The notes beneath the pieces are model-generated. The model saw only the letters and a list, made by a program, of their open reading frames with translations. It did no database searches and had not been told where the DNA came from. Below, one piece after another: positions 27,202-39,610 of a stretch of 64,000 nt of DNA. The translations under genes and the position numbers were made by a program. This stretch comes from Paragorgia papillata (Eukaryota > Cnidaria > Anthozoa > Scleralcyonacea > Coralliidae), in assembly GCA_035771165.1 (NCBI GenBank), contig JAWNZC010000230.1, forward strand, positions 1 through 64,000. The letters run 5' to 3'. How positions within the stretch are numbered: the stretch's first letter is position 1; every line of letters starts with the position of its first letter.

Positions 27202-28129
27202 GTTTCTACACTGCCTACGCAGCACACTACTTTTATTTTACTGCAAACTATAGTGGTTACTCTTCTTTTTTTTAGAATGAGAAAACTCCTCATGCAATTG
27301 TATGTTTAATTAACAAGAAACTAAACAGAGGGATGGTAATTCCGTAATTATTGAAATGCCATCGATACAACTTGGTCCAGTGGTTTGTCCATCCTGCAAG
27401 TGTTTTCAAGAATATTCAGTGTTTGTTCTGTCTGCCAGTGTTGTTAAGAGGCCCAGGTGGTTGAGTCTGACAGGCCTACTAAGGAGCCCCAGTGGTTGTC
27501 CAGTCTGCTAGTGTAAAAGAAACTACAGGATTTATTGGATTTATATGGAAAGAGTTATCAACGGGGGAATAATTGTTGAATGATACTGAATATTATACGC
27601 GATATTTATGAAAATTGATTCTATTTTTACCCCGTGCGATTCTACAATGATACATGCACTGTTGATTTACATAACAGATAAAGTCACAGCATGTACAAGT
27701 CGTTTGCTACTATATATTTTTAATATTTTTTGCAGGAGTGGTCTGTGCAAGTTGTGGTTCCAGTACCTTACTGTTCATTTATTAGTGACATTACGAGGTA
27801 ATACGCGTGCACAAGTTTTGTACAGAGATTATCCTCCTGACACCTTGATACATGACAGAAAGTTGATGGAACTGTAGTAATTCAGTTTGTGGCGAATAAG
27901 TATGAAGGGTTAATTATCATAGGTTTTTTTCCATTTTTTCAGGACATAATTCAAGGGTTGGTGGAATAGTATTTCACCCACAGGCCACGATTTCCCTGGA
28001 CCCCTAGTTCACCATGCATGGAGTCATGTTGGATCTGATGGCGATGTGAAAGCTTTGTGTCAACTGGAGTCGTAAGTAGCATTTGGTTTTTTGGGTTTTT
28101 CTTGTCTTTTCTCTCTTACATTTTCAATC

Positions 28130-28137
28130 CTGACAGT
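28130..28137. repeat. 8-bp target-site duplication, left (CTGACAGT)
   Basis: Immediately left of the hAT-like element. It is identical to the 8 bases at 30,529-30,536 and to the single CTGACAGT at 49,978-49,985 in copy C. Confidence 0.85.
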
Positions 28138-30170
28138 CAGGGGCGGATTTAAGGGTACGTCCAAGCAACGTCATGCGACGTAGACAAAAATCCCAGACCC
28201 TTAATTTATTCATGAATTAATTAGTTGAAAAACATTTAAAAAAATTTTTTAAAATTTGAAAATTTCAAAATTTTAAAATATTCAAATTTAAAAAACATTA
28301 TATGAATTTCTTAAATTTTTTTTGAAAGTATTTAGCGCTAAATCGAGGAAAATTGAATAATTCTCTGACCTCAGCCCCCATCCTCGGCTGGAGGACACTT
28401 AGTGTCTTTGACTACTTCATGTAGCCTGAACGAAACTGTTCATACGGTAGAGGATAGAGAGGGAATATATTTACAAAATGTGGATTTAATTAGACTACGT
28501 CAAAATGGCCGTCTACGTCGAAATAACGGAGCACTGATTGGACAAAGGACAATATAGTGCACGTCCGGAAGTAGATATTACTACGTCGGAAGTAAGAAAT
28601 ATTTTTTGACGTTTCTTTGGCTTTTGTATTGGCAAGCAAAGGATATTTCGAGACGTACACGGACTACGGCACGAGTGCATAACTAAGCTATCTGAGCCGG
28701 CAGGTCAAACTTCTGCTTGAGACTGTCACGGAACTTTTAGAGAATGCACTACACTACAGAGTGGAAACGATGAATATTTGTTGAAGACGAATCTGTTGCG
28801 GTATTTGGGACAAAGAAGCCTCTAATCGTATGGTTTTCCTCGTGGGTCAAGAGTTTTTTCGGCGCAAGATAAGTGGCAAGACATTACATCGGGAGATATC
28901 GACGCGGAGGCATATATTACCTCCAGTAATGCTAAAGCTGTTTTGTTGAAAGAAAGTTAAGAAACGTTTGTATTGGCTTTAATAAGGTGAGTTTTAAGTT
29001 GATTAAGTCTTTTAGATCCTCAGACTTGTGCAACCGTGAAAAAGCGTAAATAGTTTAAATTAGATGGGATATGTAGAGCTACTCGAGTATATTATGAATT
29101 ATTCATAATTATTGAGATAATGAGATGTGTTACAAATATAAGTAATCCATCACTGAATATTAATAATTAAATCTTACTGTATGCCCGCAAGTTTGTAGCA
29201 ATTTTAGATCAATAGCAACAGAATGTAAATCATTTTTCCAATTTAAAAAAAAATGGTAAACAAAATTCATTTATTACGAAAAGGCAGCAATTAGGTTTAT
29301 ATATTTTTCATAATATATTATATTATACTACGTATATGATGAAAATAGTAAAATGTAACTTAACAAAACAATTTTCTAGGCTCATATCCGAGCTAGCATA
29401 TTCATCTCATCTCTATAGCCAAACCAATGTTATATTATGTTAATATGACAGTAAATACCTTCTTGGGCTAATTATGCCAACAATCGATAATTTAGATGTT
29501 TGTGTAGTGTGCTCGAGGGGGTATATATTGTCTCCCATAGTTTGTTAATTATTAATGTATACCCCAAACAAGCAAGTTTTGAATATTGCTTTCTTCGTAG
29601 ATTCCCCATCATTGTAAATTATTATTTTCTTCTTTCATATCTATTTGTACTATCTATATTATCTTGCAATGAAATAAAGTCTTTATATTATACCGTTTTA
29701 TATATATATTTATTTCTGGGGGGAAAAAGAGAAAAAAAAGTAGCTTGGTATTTACTAGTTTGTATTTAAGATTATGACTTGGAAATGACTGTATGAGAGG
29801 TGTGAGCTCCTCTATGTCCACAAAATGTCCTATATGGTCTATTCATAATTCTTCTTCTAATCAGACAGTAAGAGGTATCTGGTGCTCTCAAAACCAGACA
29901 GCTCAGGGTAGATAAGGGGTAAAAGTATAAAGTCGATAAGAATTAATATGACTAGGACGATGTAGAGGAGATAAGCTCCTCTATGCCCATGGAAATGTCC
30001 TATAATTATGGTCTATTCATAATGCTTCTTCTAATCAGACAGTGTCCTGGCTAGTATGTGTTAAGGCTAGTATCTGGTTGCCCCAAAACCAGACTGCTTG
30101 GCAGCTCCGGTATTGCAGCAAGTGGCTGCAATTGACCTTACAAAATATGTTGGAGCCTTAGGCTGTCCAT

Positions 30171-30201
<31 letters not shown>

Positions 30202-30528
30202 TGGGATGAATTCACTGTACAACATGTGATTCATAGGCATGCTGATGAGCTCCTGACATGGAGTCAAAACAGTCCTAAAAAGTTCTCAACCAATAATGAT
30301 AAAACAATACAAAAGCACAAGTCCTTAAAAAATCACATAAAATTGTTGTATAAAAAACACAAGTTAAAACTGTACGATTTTGCTAAATAGTCTTGCCAGA
30401 ATGCAAGAAATGCCATTTCAGGGACCAAAATTTTAAATTTTTTTCCGGGGGGGCCTGCCCCCGCACCCACCTAGAAATAATATTTCCGGATTATGACGTA
30501 CTCTGAATAAATCCTGGATCCGCCCATG
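28138..30528 (+). mobile_element. hAT-like transposon, non-autonomous, 2.39 kb (copy B)
   Basis: Starts CAGGGGCGGATTT and ends AATCCTGGATCCGCCCATG, a short terminal inverted repeat of the CAGGGGCGG type. It is flanked by a perfect 8-bp duplication CTGACAGT. End sequence and 8-bp duplication together indicate the hAT superfamily. Inside are AT-rich tracts (about 28,200-28,330), a block with CGTCAAAATGGCCGTCTACG (about 28,500), a G-run of over 20 bases at 30,180-30,199 and a C/G-rich block GGGGGGGCCTGCCCCCGCAC near the right end. No transposase domain is visible in any frame, so it is probably mobilised in trans. Confidence 0.8.
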
Positions 30529-30536
30529 CTGACAGT
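30529..30536. repeat. 8-bp target-site duplication, right (CTGACAGT)
   Basis: A direct repeat of 28,130-28,137 on the other side of the hAT-like element. Confidence 0.85.
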
Positions 30537-30596
30537 ATCTTGAAAAAGTCTTTAGTGACATTCGAAAATTTGTGCATAATAAACTTTTGCCGGATT

Positions 30597-30892
30597 TGCC
30601 TAATCGCCGGTTTTGCCCGCGTTTTGCCTAATTGTGTTGCTCGTTTTGCCTAATCGTTTGCTCGTTTTTGCCTAATGGTTTGCTCGTTTTTGCCTAATCG
30701 TTTGGCTCGATTTTTTTTTTATTTAGCCTTAATCGTTTGCTCGTTTTGCCTAATTGTTTGGCTCGTTTTTGCCTAATCGTTTGCTCGTTTTGCCTAATCG
30801 TTTGCTCGTTTTGCCTAATCGTTTGCTCGTTTTGCCTAATCGTTTGCGTCGTTTTGCCTAATTGTTTGCGCGATTTTTGCCTAATAATTGCG
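30597..30892. repeat. 21-bp minisatellite (copy B)
   Basis: Noisy units of TCGTTTGCTCG plus TTTTGCCTAA in the PRPF4 intron. A T-run at 30,711-30,720 interrupts it. It corresponds to 50,041-50,313. Confidence 0.9.
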
Positions 30893-32884
30893 CAATTCCA
30901 GCGTATCATATCTTCTTTGTTTTTCTCCTCCCCTTGTTCCTATCTTTAGCTTCAATTTTTTTTCCAAACTACGCTTTTCCACTTCTTCTATTTTCATCTG
31001 CCACTCTACTGTGGATTCGTTCTTCTACTCTGAGCATTTGGCTACATGATATTTCTATTTACTATTTCAGTGACACTCCACAATCTGTCCAACATCGAAG
31101 GCCACGACAAACGTGAGTCCCGCGGTGGCTTATCCTCCCTCGGGAAGATTTCCTCGCTTTCATGTTGGGGTGAGTGTTGAATAAAACATCAAACTGGTAC
31201 ACCCCTGGAAGTCCAAGATAGATGCGTATTTTTGAAACCCTGAACCAGTCAGCTCTATAATATACCTTGAGATTGAAATCATTTTATCGCGGAAAACGTG
31301 CCTATACCTAAAAATAGGTACGCAATGCGTGCAAGTCCTGCTTCGTATCGGTAAATTGATAAATGAACAGTCTTGTAGTGAACATGTTTTTAGTTTCGGT
31401 GAACTGCATATTTTGATAACCCACGTTTGGTAGACAATTCTTAAAAGGTTTTTCTCTGTTCAGTCTGATATAGTTTTTCTTTTTCTTTTTTGTTTGTAAT
31501 CTTGGTATGATATTTTGATATTCATAACTTACAGTTTGATTGCAGTTCTGATAATGTCATGGCGACTAAGGGACCTAAATCAACTTTAAGGAAGTACTCC
31601 AACAGGTGCATAACATGTTTTATATGCTACTGTGCGTGCTCCATCCACTCAATGGGAGCATGGGTAATTTCAAATGTAAAGAGAAACTCATTTTTTAAAT
31701 AAATTTAGTTTTCCGTTGTTTTGTGTCTGATTCTCTGTTATAAAAGAAATGGTTCATGGTTTGGCGTACTCCAAAGAGTAATGGTTCCGCACTGGGGAAG
31801 TTGAGGAGAGCACTCCAAAATCTAGATGTTGTTCTCGGCTACGTCCCTCGACCAACTCTTACGCTTTTTTCGTGCTCTCCGAAACCTCCCGCGTGCATCC
31901 ATAACTCCGATGGAGGCCTTGCCAAACCATGAACCATTTCATAAATATTTTTACAAGTAGTTAATTTTCACAATGTTCAAAATGTCCTTTTGATTAAATA
32001 ACACGATGTTTTGGTCTTTCTCAGGAAGGTCATTCTCGAGAAGTATACGATATTGCTTTTCACCCAGAGTGGCTCACTCGCTGGAACATGGTGAGTTACG
32101 GTCTTAGGAAAAATCAAAAAGAAACGAATGTAATCAGGCCAAAGAACGCCCAACAAAGCTAATAAACAACATTTTAAGCTAAACTATTTCATCCTACTAT
32201 TTTTAAAGTCACCATTCATCAGACAATCCCTGACCAGATGTTCTTAAGTCAAAATCGCCAAACACAGAAATATAGTCCCAACACTTTTGGCCAGGATTAC
32301 TGATTAGGAACATCTCTAGAAACGTAAAACGTAGTAACATAACTTTAATTAATTAATAATTCAGGAAGAAAATTCAAAAGAAACGAATGATTAATCCGCT
32401 GTTGTAAATATAAATATATTTTATATAGTGGTAGTATGTTTTTGACATTAGTTGATTTTCGTTTATATCTCACAGTGGTTTATGCTAGCACGTGGTTTAG
32501 AGTATGGGTCTGTACGGACAGGACAATGCATCGATGCCTTTAGATGGTCATTTAAACAAAGTTTTAGCAATTGATTTTGCTCCTAACGGGAATAAACATT
32601 TTACTCTTTATTTGTATTAATGTAGTATATTCCATTGAAATTCTGTAATAAAATATAATGTTATTAATTAGAATTTAGTTTTATCATGTTGCAGACAGGT
32701 AGCGAATATCAAAAAGTTATGATTTGGGATTTGCGGAAAAGAAAAAGTGTTTACAACCATTCCACGCTCACATTAATCTTCAATCGTACGTCAAGTTCCA
32801 CGGTGAGAACTTGAAATGAAATTGCTCTGTCTTTGTTCTTATCGTTTTATTTTGCTTGTCTGGTAATTTTATTTCATTGTATAA

Positions 32885-33520
32885 GGTGTATGTGGTTGTT
32901 GTTGTTGGTGGTGGTGTTGGTGCCTTGGTGGTGGTGGTGGTGGTGGTGTATGTGTTATTTGTTGTTGTTGTATGTTGTTGTTGGATGGTGGTGGATGGTG
33001 GTGGTGTTGTTTGTGTTGTTGTTTGTGCTGTTGGTGGTGGTTGTGTTGATTGTTGTTGGGGGTGGTGGTGTTGCTGTGGTTGTTGCTGTTGTTGTTGGTG
33101 TTGGTGTGTGTTGTTGTTGTTGTTGTTGTATGTTGTATGTTGTTGTTGTTGTTGTTAGGGTGGTGGTGGTGGTGGTGGTTGTTGTTGTTTGTGTTGTTGT
33201 TGCTGTTGGTGGTGGTTGTGTGTTGGTTGTTGGTGGGGGTGTGTGGTGTCGCTGTTTTTGTTGTTGTTGTTGTTGGTAGTGGTATGTGGTTTGTTGTTGG
33301 TGGTGGTGTTATTGGTGTTTGTTTGTTGTTGGTGGTGGTGGGAGTGGTTTGTTTGCCGTGATGGTGTTGTTAGTTGGTGGGTGGTGGTGTTTGTTTGATG
33401 TCGGTGTTGTTTGTGTTGTTTTGTGGTGTTGGTGGTGTTGTTTGTTTGTGGTTGTTGTTTATTGGTGGTGGGTAGTGGGAGTATACGTAGTGGTGTTTGA
33501 TGGTGGAGTGGTAGTATACG
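32885..33520. repeat. TTG/GGT trinucleotide tract (copy B)
   Basis: An intronic tract of mixed TTG and GGT triplets, less regular than in C. All open frames over it are low-complexity V/C/W/L strings and are not genes. Confidence 0.9.
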
Positions 33521-34610
33521 ATAATGATTGATGGTGAGGTTTGTATGTTAGAAGCTAATAAAGATGGTGGTGTGATTAGATTTTGATACTTATGTTAGTC
33601 AACTCATTATTTATAGAGTCAGTATCTTTTATCTGGTTCATTACGACTCTAGAAAAGTAAAAGTAAGTTGATTTAACATGTACTTTCCTTGAAGCTTTTC
33701 ACTTGTGGCCTTGTTGTCCAACCTGTGCCTCTCTTCTTTAGGTGTTGACTCATCCTGGTTGGATTTCCTTTAAAAAACAATAGCTGGTCATGAACAAAAG
33801 TTTCTTGTGTCGATATATCACCCAGGTTGGTGTGGCTTACACCATATTTGTTGTTTTTTTTATTCATCGAACTAATCAGCTCATATAATCAGGTCAATAT
33901 TTGTTTGAATTTTATTCGACCAGAAAACTGCGACGTGTAACTCGATTAATTCGACAGAACGAATTAAAATTAGGTCTCAGCAATTAAATTCGTCGGAGTC
34001 AGAAGGATAATGCGACGGTAATAGCGTGTTCGAGTTACGCCGAATTAATCGTCGCGTCATCCAATTAAATGCCTCTCTTTCTGTCTGCGACAATTCGGCT
34101 GCATATTTGCAAGGAATCGTTTTTAAGGACTCAATGCGTCCAAGTAAAAAACCCCAATAAAATTCGACTGAAATTCGGACGTTTAAACTCGACGTCGCAT
34201 TTACGTCCGCATTACCGACGAAGTTTTAAATTCGAATTAAGTTCCGTCTTAATTTAAAATTCATGTATCATAGTGTGCTACGTTTAGCGTAGGTCTATAA
34301 AATAAATTTAGAGATGTCAAATGTTTCTTGTCCAGATGGTCCAATAGCATTGCCCTCTAAGCTCGTTTTGAACAGAACATTCCAAACTTTGGTCCAGCGG
34401 AGTATACATTCACCTTGTATTGAATGTCTTGAAAAGAACATTGGCGATATTTCAGTGTAGAAAATGCACTTACCGATAGACTCAACCTCGTACCCAAGGT
34501 CATTTGCCGTTAGACGAACGGAAGACAGTCTATATTGTAATGATCGTTTTTGAAAAATGTTGCTTTGAGTTATAGATTAGCTGAGAATCCTTCATTAGGG
34601 GGGGGCGTAA

Positions 34611-34774
34611 AGCTGGTTTTCCACTAGAGAGACCTTTTTTTCGCGCGAAGCGACTTTTTCTTTTGTCTCATGAGCTCTGTGAGCTGGAACTAATCAGAAC
34701 ATCTATTGAAATTCCGAACAAAAGAAAGATCGCTTCGCGCGAAAAAAATCGCCTAGAGTGGAAAACCGGCTTAA
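34611..34774. mobile_element. Hairpin MITE with CGCGCGAAGCGA arms (copy B)
   Basis: Arms AAGCTGGTTTTCCACTAGAG and complement GTGGAAAACCGGCTT around CATGAGCTCTGTGAGCTGG. It is the B counterpart of 53,801-53,953. Confidence 0.7.
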
Positions 34775-35098
34775 AATGTCGCGCGTTTGACTTTTTTCTT
34801 TTATCTTTGTGAGTTTTCCATGTTTGGAGAGGGCGAAAAACTATGTCAATTTTGTTTGTTAACAATAGAAAACCTTCTTTTATGAAAAAGACAACGCTAG
34901 CTATGACTACAAACTGTTCTGGAAATTTCTTGAGTGACTGTTTTAGTCCTCTATCGTCTACACTACGGGTAAACGTTAGCCTGACTTCGCATTTCAATCT
35001 GGATTGAAACTCAATCCCCGGATACATGTAAACGGCCCCTCAAGTCTTTAAAGAGTGCCTATGTCATCCCTCAGGGACTTTACATATTTATACTAATT

Positions 35099-35352
35099 GG
35101 AACGGTTCTGAGAAGATTTGTAATATATCTTACTACAGGCGAAAATTTCATCTTCATGTATTTTCCCCCCGTTAAAGTTGACGGAAGTGACGTCGAAGGA
35201 GGAATTATCATTCTCCGTATAAGAAAACCACTGTTACAGATTCCTCTTTTGACGTCACCTTCCGTCACACTTTAACGGCAAAAAATTCCATGAAGATGAA
35301 ATTTTTCGCCTGAGAAGGATATATTTACAAATCTTCTCAGAAAGTGTTCCAA
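35099..35352. mobile_element. Hairpin MITE with GTTGACGGAAGTGACGTC arms (copy B)
   Basis: The B counterpart of 54,257-54,488, with a few extra bases. Confidence 0.7.
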
Positions 35353-36482
35353 AGATCGAGAATTCAAAACCTTTAAACGAGTTTTATTCCCAGTTGCGAA
35401 ACATATTGTGTCTAAATAATAAACCATCACAAACATTGACCAGTTTTCGTAATGAAATAATACGCTACAATGCACGCGTATTGACATCCTGGCATGCTGA
35501 TAGGAAATTGTGTAGTGTTTTAAATGTCATTTTGTTTAGCTAAATACATTTTTTTTCTCATACTATTGTCAGGATTCTAAAATTTCAGTTTCCGGCAACG
35601 TGAACAGTAAGTTGATTGCCTGTTTAGTGTTATTCATTTAGGAAATTATTGCGGACGATTCTTGTAATCGGGAATGAAAGCAACGGCTCGATGAATCATC
35701 GATACTGACATATAAAAAGAAAGGCTTGCAACATAAAAACAAGTAGTTTATTGCATTAGTTATCTAGAAAACAACTCAATTACCGTCACAGTCGTTGAAA
35801 TCCTCTTCCTAATTTACCACCATCAAGGATTTCAAATTTATAGGCCGTCCAACTGAACCGCCAAAGAATAATACAAGGTTATAAATTTTACAATACATTA
35901 CATCTTGTTTTATGTTTGGTCATTACTATAAACATTGAGGCTCAGTGAACTTCGTAGTTTTTGCGCAATAAAACGTTATTTTGGCTGTCGATATTAAGAG
36001 GAGAGCTAAGACGAGCATACGCTTTTATGTACAATAAAAATGTCAAGAAGAACCGTTTATTCGAATTATATTATTTAGTTTAGAGCAAAGTGAAAAAGGC
36101 TTGGTAAACCTGCCGATGACAGAGCGAAGATGCGTCATAAATAGCCAAAGCCCTTCAGCAAAGTAAGGGGCTGCGGTTCATAATGAAGTGGGCTAGCTTC
36201 GATTAACCGTGTTGGTTATATGTCACTAAAATCTTATTACGACTATTTGAGAAAGGCAGAATGATATAACAAAGCAAAAATGGCTTCGTTTTTCCTGTAA
36301 GCATAGCCACACAGGGTATTTCAAATTCTTTTTTGCGGTCGTAGAAAGGTTGTCGTAACATAAAACCAGCCCGCGGTAACTGGGCTAGCCCGCCTCCATG
36401 AACAACCCCTAAAATGTGAATGGGAAAGAGTTTAGTGCATCTTTTTACTTTGCTCTACCCGAAACACTACATACGCAGGCAG

Positions 36483-37082
36483 TGAGTTGTAAAATATATA
36501 AATATATATATATATCTATATTTATATATATATATATAAACTAAATATAGTCATAAATTATAAAGTATATGTAAACAAGAATGTACATGTCCGCAAAGCA
36601 ATTTTAATTTTTTATTTCATAAAATATATATATATATATATAATTTATGTTTTTTTTCTTTTTCAAGGACTAAAGATAATGTATTTTCTACACAATCGCA
36701 AGTAACTGACCAACAACTATCCGGTACGTACTCTTCACTGTTTCAGACAAAAACGTACCTGAGTTATTAACAATTATTTCAAGTTAAATATGTTTCGGTA
36801 TAATATTATAATTTATAGACCTTTCGCCTCTGGTAATATTTTTCATCGAATTCTTCCCCCGCTCCAAGGTCTAAAAATGCTGAATTGTTTCTAGTACATA
36901 TGACTTAACCGAGAACTTCGGGAATCAGTCCGAGAGACTATCGGTTATGACCAGTGGTTATGACGTATTACACGGGGGCTTGAGTAGCAACTAGGGATAG
37001 GGGGTTTCGGAACACTTGGGTTAGACGCTAATGCCGTAAACGCACCGCTATAAAAATGATCACTAATGAGATTATGTATGAA
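36483..37082. other. Spacer between copies B and C
   Basis: About 600 bases not found elsewhere in the window. It starts with alternating TA/ATAT microsatellite (36,497-36,540 and 36,624-36,645) and has no recognisable gene. Towards the right it contains GAACGTAGTGAAAACTGGGG, a fragment of the unit's own left end (compare 17,409-17,430). The unit therefore begins again in disordered form here. Confidence 0.6.
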
Positions 37083-37136
37083 CGTAGTGAAAACTGGGGG
37101 TTTGGATAAAACAATCGAAAAATAGTAAGGTTAGAT

Positions 37137-37560
37137 ACAGCTAAATCAATTAAGGTTGTCCCCGAAAAAGCCAAAAGAGCCGAAGCCAAGCGCGAAAAGT
37201 ACGAGGGAAACGACAAGTTTTAATTCCAGTTTGTGTCAAAACTATAACCCTCTTGGCCGTTGATGCAAGGAAGACTTGTGGTCGAGAGCTAAAAGTTTGA
37301 CAGAAATGGTGGGGCAAGATGTTGATGAAATTGATTTGCACTTATAACAGTGTGCGCTTCGCTATTTAAATATAGTAATTCCCATCGTACTTTTCGCGAT
37401 GACTTTGGCCTTTTGGCTTTGTCAGGGGACAACCTTAATTGATTTAGCTGTAAGTACTGCCGAAGACAGATGAACGAAGGGAGTCTAAACGTTCCTCTGT
37501 TTTCTGCAGTATAACTAACCTTGTCTATATTTCGATTGTTGTTTTAATACTGCCTTTACG
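37137..37560. mobile_element. Foldback element at the left end of copy C
   Basis: Repeats the stem, 170-base loop and stem of the A/B hinge: ACAGCTAAATCAATTAAGGT on the left and TTAATTGATTTAGCTGT on the right. The right outer arm is present, but the left outer arm is replaced by a short stub, GATAAAACAATCGAAAAATA. Confidence 0.6.
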
Positions 37561-37566
37561 CAGCAC

Positions 37567-37937
37567 GACTCTGAAAGAGACCGCGATAAGCAAAAGCAAC
37601 ACAAGACACGGCAACAACGAGGGCAGACTCCAGTCCGCTCTACCGGCAGCAATCACGGAAGATTATCATACGGAGCACCGTACCCGTGAATACCGACAAG
37701 ATTACGAGCGCACGAAAGACACACCGAGGGACAGCCCAGCACAGGTGCTAACGGGCACGAGTGCCGGCACGCACGACCCGGTCAGCATGACGGGTACAAC
37801 ACGTACAACTCAGAACGAAAACCGACAGCCACCACGGACGAAACGCACATGGCACATAGCACCACGGCAGCACTGCGAAGCGACTTGTTTAAACATCAGG
37901 AACCACACGGGGAAACACACGAACGCAGCACAGTCTA
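37567..37937. other. Nonsense-like A/C/G-rich insert
   Basis: In copy B the sequence runs directly from GCAGCACG into TATTATTCAGGGTTGG. Here about 370 bases of T-poor, repeat-free sequence (GACTCTGAAAGAGACCGCGA onward) interrupt the same join. It has strong base bias and no relation to either flank, and looks like a low-quality read segment. Confidence 0.6.
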
Positions 37938-39078
37938 CTATTTATTTCCAGGTTGGATAAAAGCTAGGGTTTAGGGGCTTCTGGTTAGGTAAGTCGTAGT
38001 GAAACCCTGGGGTTGGATAAAATTTATGGTTAGTTAGGATGAGGGTCCCAAAGGAGCCTGAGAAATAATTACGTATGCATAAATAATAAGTTTTGAATAT
38101 ATAATGAGGCGGCATCCATTTGGGGTCTGGAGTTGGGGGGTATCTCGCAGACAAATGAACTCGTCAAACTGGTTGAGAGATGAACAACCAACCGCGGTAA
38201 AAGAAAAATTATAAAAGAGTGCGCGTTGGTGTCGTACTCACCAGTTTTTGACAATACATTTGTCCTGCGGTTTCATTGACCTTACAGCTTTTCCAGCAGG
38301 AACTTTTCGGTTCACTGTGTTGTCATTTTTCTATTATATGTAACTAGCTAAGCTTACAGCTATTAGTCACCTTCAATGAATGTATATTTATCACTCTGAT
38401 TGATGTTACGTGTATTTAACGAAACGTTAGTGTGAAATATTTTCAAAATTAATTTTGTAATTATGGTTTTTGTTTAAAAGCAGTATGCTGGGCAATAAAT
38501 ATTTTCTTACTAGCATTAGATTTCCGGCCTGGGTTCTTCCCATTGCGACGATTAAAGGTGATAGACACAGTGTTGGTCCTTGAACACCAAGAGGTAAAAA
38601 CATTCCTGATTTTTATCAAATTACATTTTAACTTTTCACACAAGTCGATGACCTTCGTCAAGGACAGGTGCTGGTAAGTTGTTATTGCCAGTTGTATTTG
38701 TTATATAAACTTGGAAAATGTTGCTAGCGTATTTTAACTTATACACCTATCGCGAAATATACAGTATCCCACGATTTCCCCCATTTTTAACCGCACCTTC
38801 TCTCGGGAATTGCACGCGAATTCTTGACAGAAATGTATTGTGATATCAATCAAAAAGTCAAGCGCGAACCTACTTCCCTCAATATGTCTGCGTGAATAGT
38901 GCGGTAAAATGCAGGATTCGGCCTATTTTCGTGATAGGTGTATAGTGCCGAGTAAATCATTAAAATAAACTTACTTTTGACAGTTCATCTCTCATGTTGT
39001 CTATACCTTTAGTGAGTTGAAACTTGTAGCGGCCATAGTTTCGTAACGGCGTTCGACCCCGTTAAATAAAAAAAGGAA

Positions 39079-39212
39079 TTATTGGACGAGATTGAGCATG
39101 AAAATAAAGAATGATCAAAACCAAGGTTTTGTATTATGGCCCGAATCCGATAAAATAAACCTTGGCTTTTGATAATTCTTGATATCATGCAGAAACCTTC
39201 CGTCCAATAATT
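39079..39212. mobile_element. Hairpin MITE with TATTGGAC ends (copy C)
   Basis: ATTGGACGAGATTGAGCATG pairs with the complement at the right end (ATCATGC...CCGTCCAATAAT). The inner arm has AAAACCAAGGTTTTG and AAACCTTGGCTTTTG. Confidence 0.7.
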
Positions 39213-39459
39213 ATCCAAATAGTAAAAATACACAGGTGATTATAGAAAATCGCGTGCGCTGATTGGTCGCGCTACTTCGGACTAATTCTCGATAATCACA
39301 CTAACAGGTTTTATTCAAGATGGTCGCCAGCCGATTTGTCATGCGACAGACCAGAGAATATTAACAATTTTAATAAAAGAAAATGTTGTTCCTAAAAGTA
39401 ACGAAAATGGGTATTATATACCAAAACAATTATTCGCCTCAGGCTCAGTGAATATTATA

Positions 39460-39610
39460 CACATAAATGTCTGCCTCCCTCGGAAACAGTTAGTTTGTTT
39501 GTTTTGTTTCCCGAGAGTCTTGATATATCCCGAGACAAGTCGAGGGAATCCATTCGAGACACGAAGGGAAAACAAATGACTAACTGTTTCCCGAGGGAGC
39601 AGACATGAAG
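39460..39610. mobile_element. Hairpin MITE with CCCTCGGGAAACAG arms (copy C)
   Basis: Left arm ATGTCTGCCTCCCTCGG, right arm CCCGAGGGAGCAGACATGAA, with noisy internal pairing. It is present at the same place in all three copies. Confidence 0.7.

Larger units (their letters stand above)
27736..34405 (+). pseudogene. PRPF4: PRPF4 WD40 exons, copy B (frame-damaged)
   Basis: Ten exon counterparts in the same order as copy C: 27736-27797, 27943-28071, 31071-31169, 31546-31605, 32025-32090, 32476-32589, 32679-32802, 33617-33656, 33742-33825 and about 34336-34405. Every one carries small insertions or changes relative to C (for example 62 instead of 59 bases in the first). The frame is lost repeatedly and the terminal TAA is altered to TATA. 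Splice-site dinucleotides are mostly kept. A 2.4-kb hAT element sits between the second and third exons. The scattered indels fit uncorrected long-read sequence better than a decaying pseudogene. Confidence 0.85.
17169..36482 (+). repeat. Copy B of the PRPF4 unit, direct
   Basis: This stretch is collinear with copy C and inverted relative to A. Similarity to C stops abruptly at 36,482, after the shared bases CATACGCAGGCAG. The copy holds the 38-bp array, MITEs, LTR-like block, SINE pair, PRPF4 exons, the 21-bp array and the TTG/GGT array. It also has the same 2.4-kb hAT insertion as A, which C lacks. Every PRPF4 exon here is damaged by small insertions compared with C, so this is not an expressed gene copy as written. 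Confidence 0.85.

Noticed and set aside
32833..33531. Overlapping V/C/W-rich frames of up to 148 codons
   Set aside because: They arise from the TTG/GGT tract in a PRPF4 intron and are open in several frames at once.
27736..34405. A second functional PRPF4 gene
   Set aside because: Every exon has frame-breaking indels of sequencing-error type, and no exon is intact.
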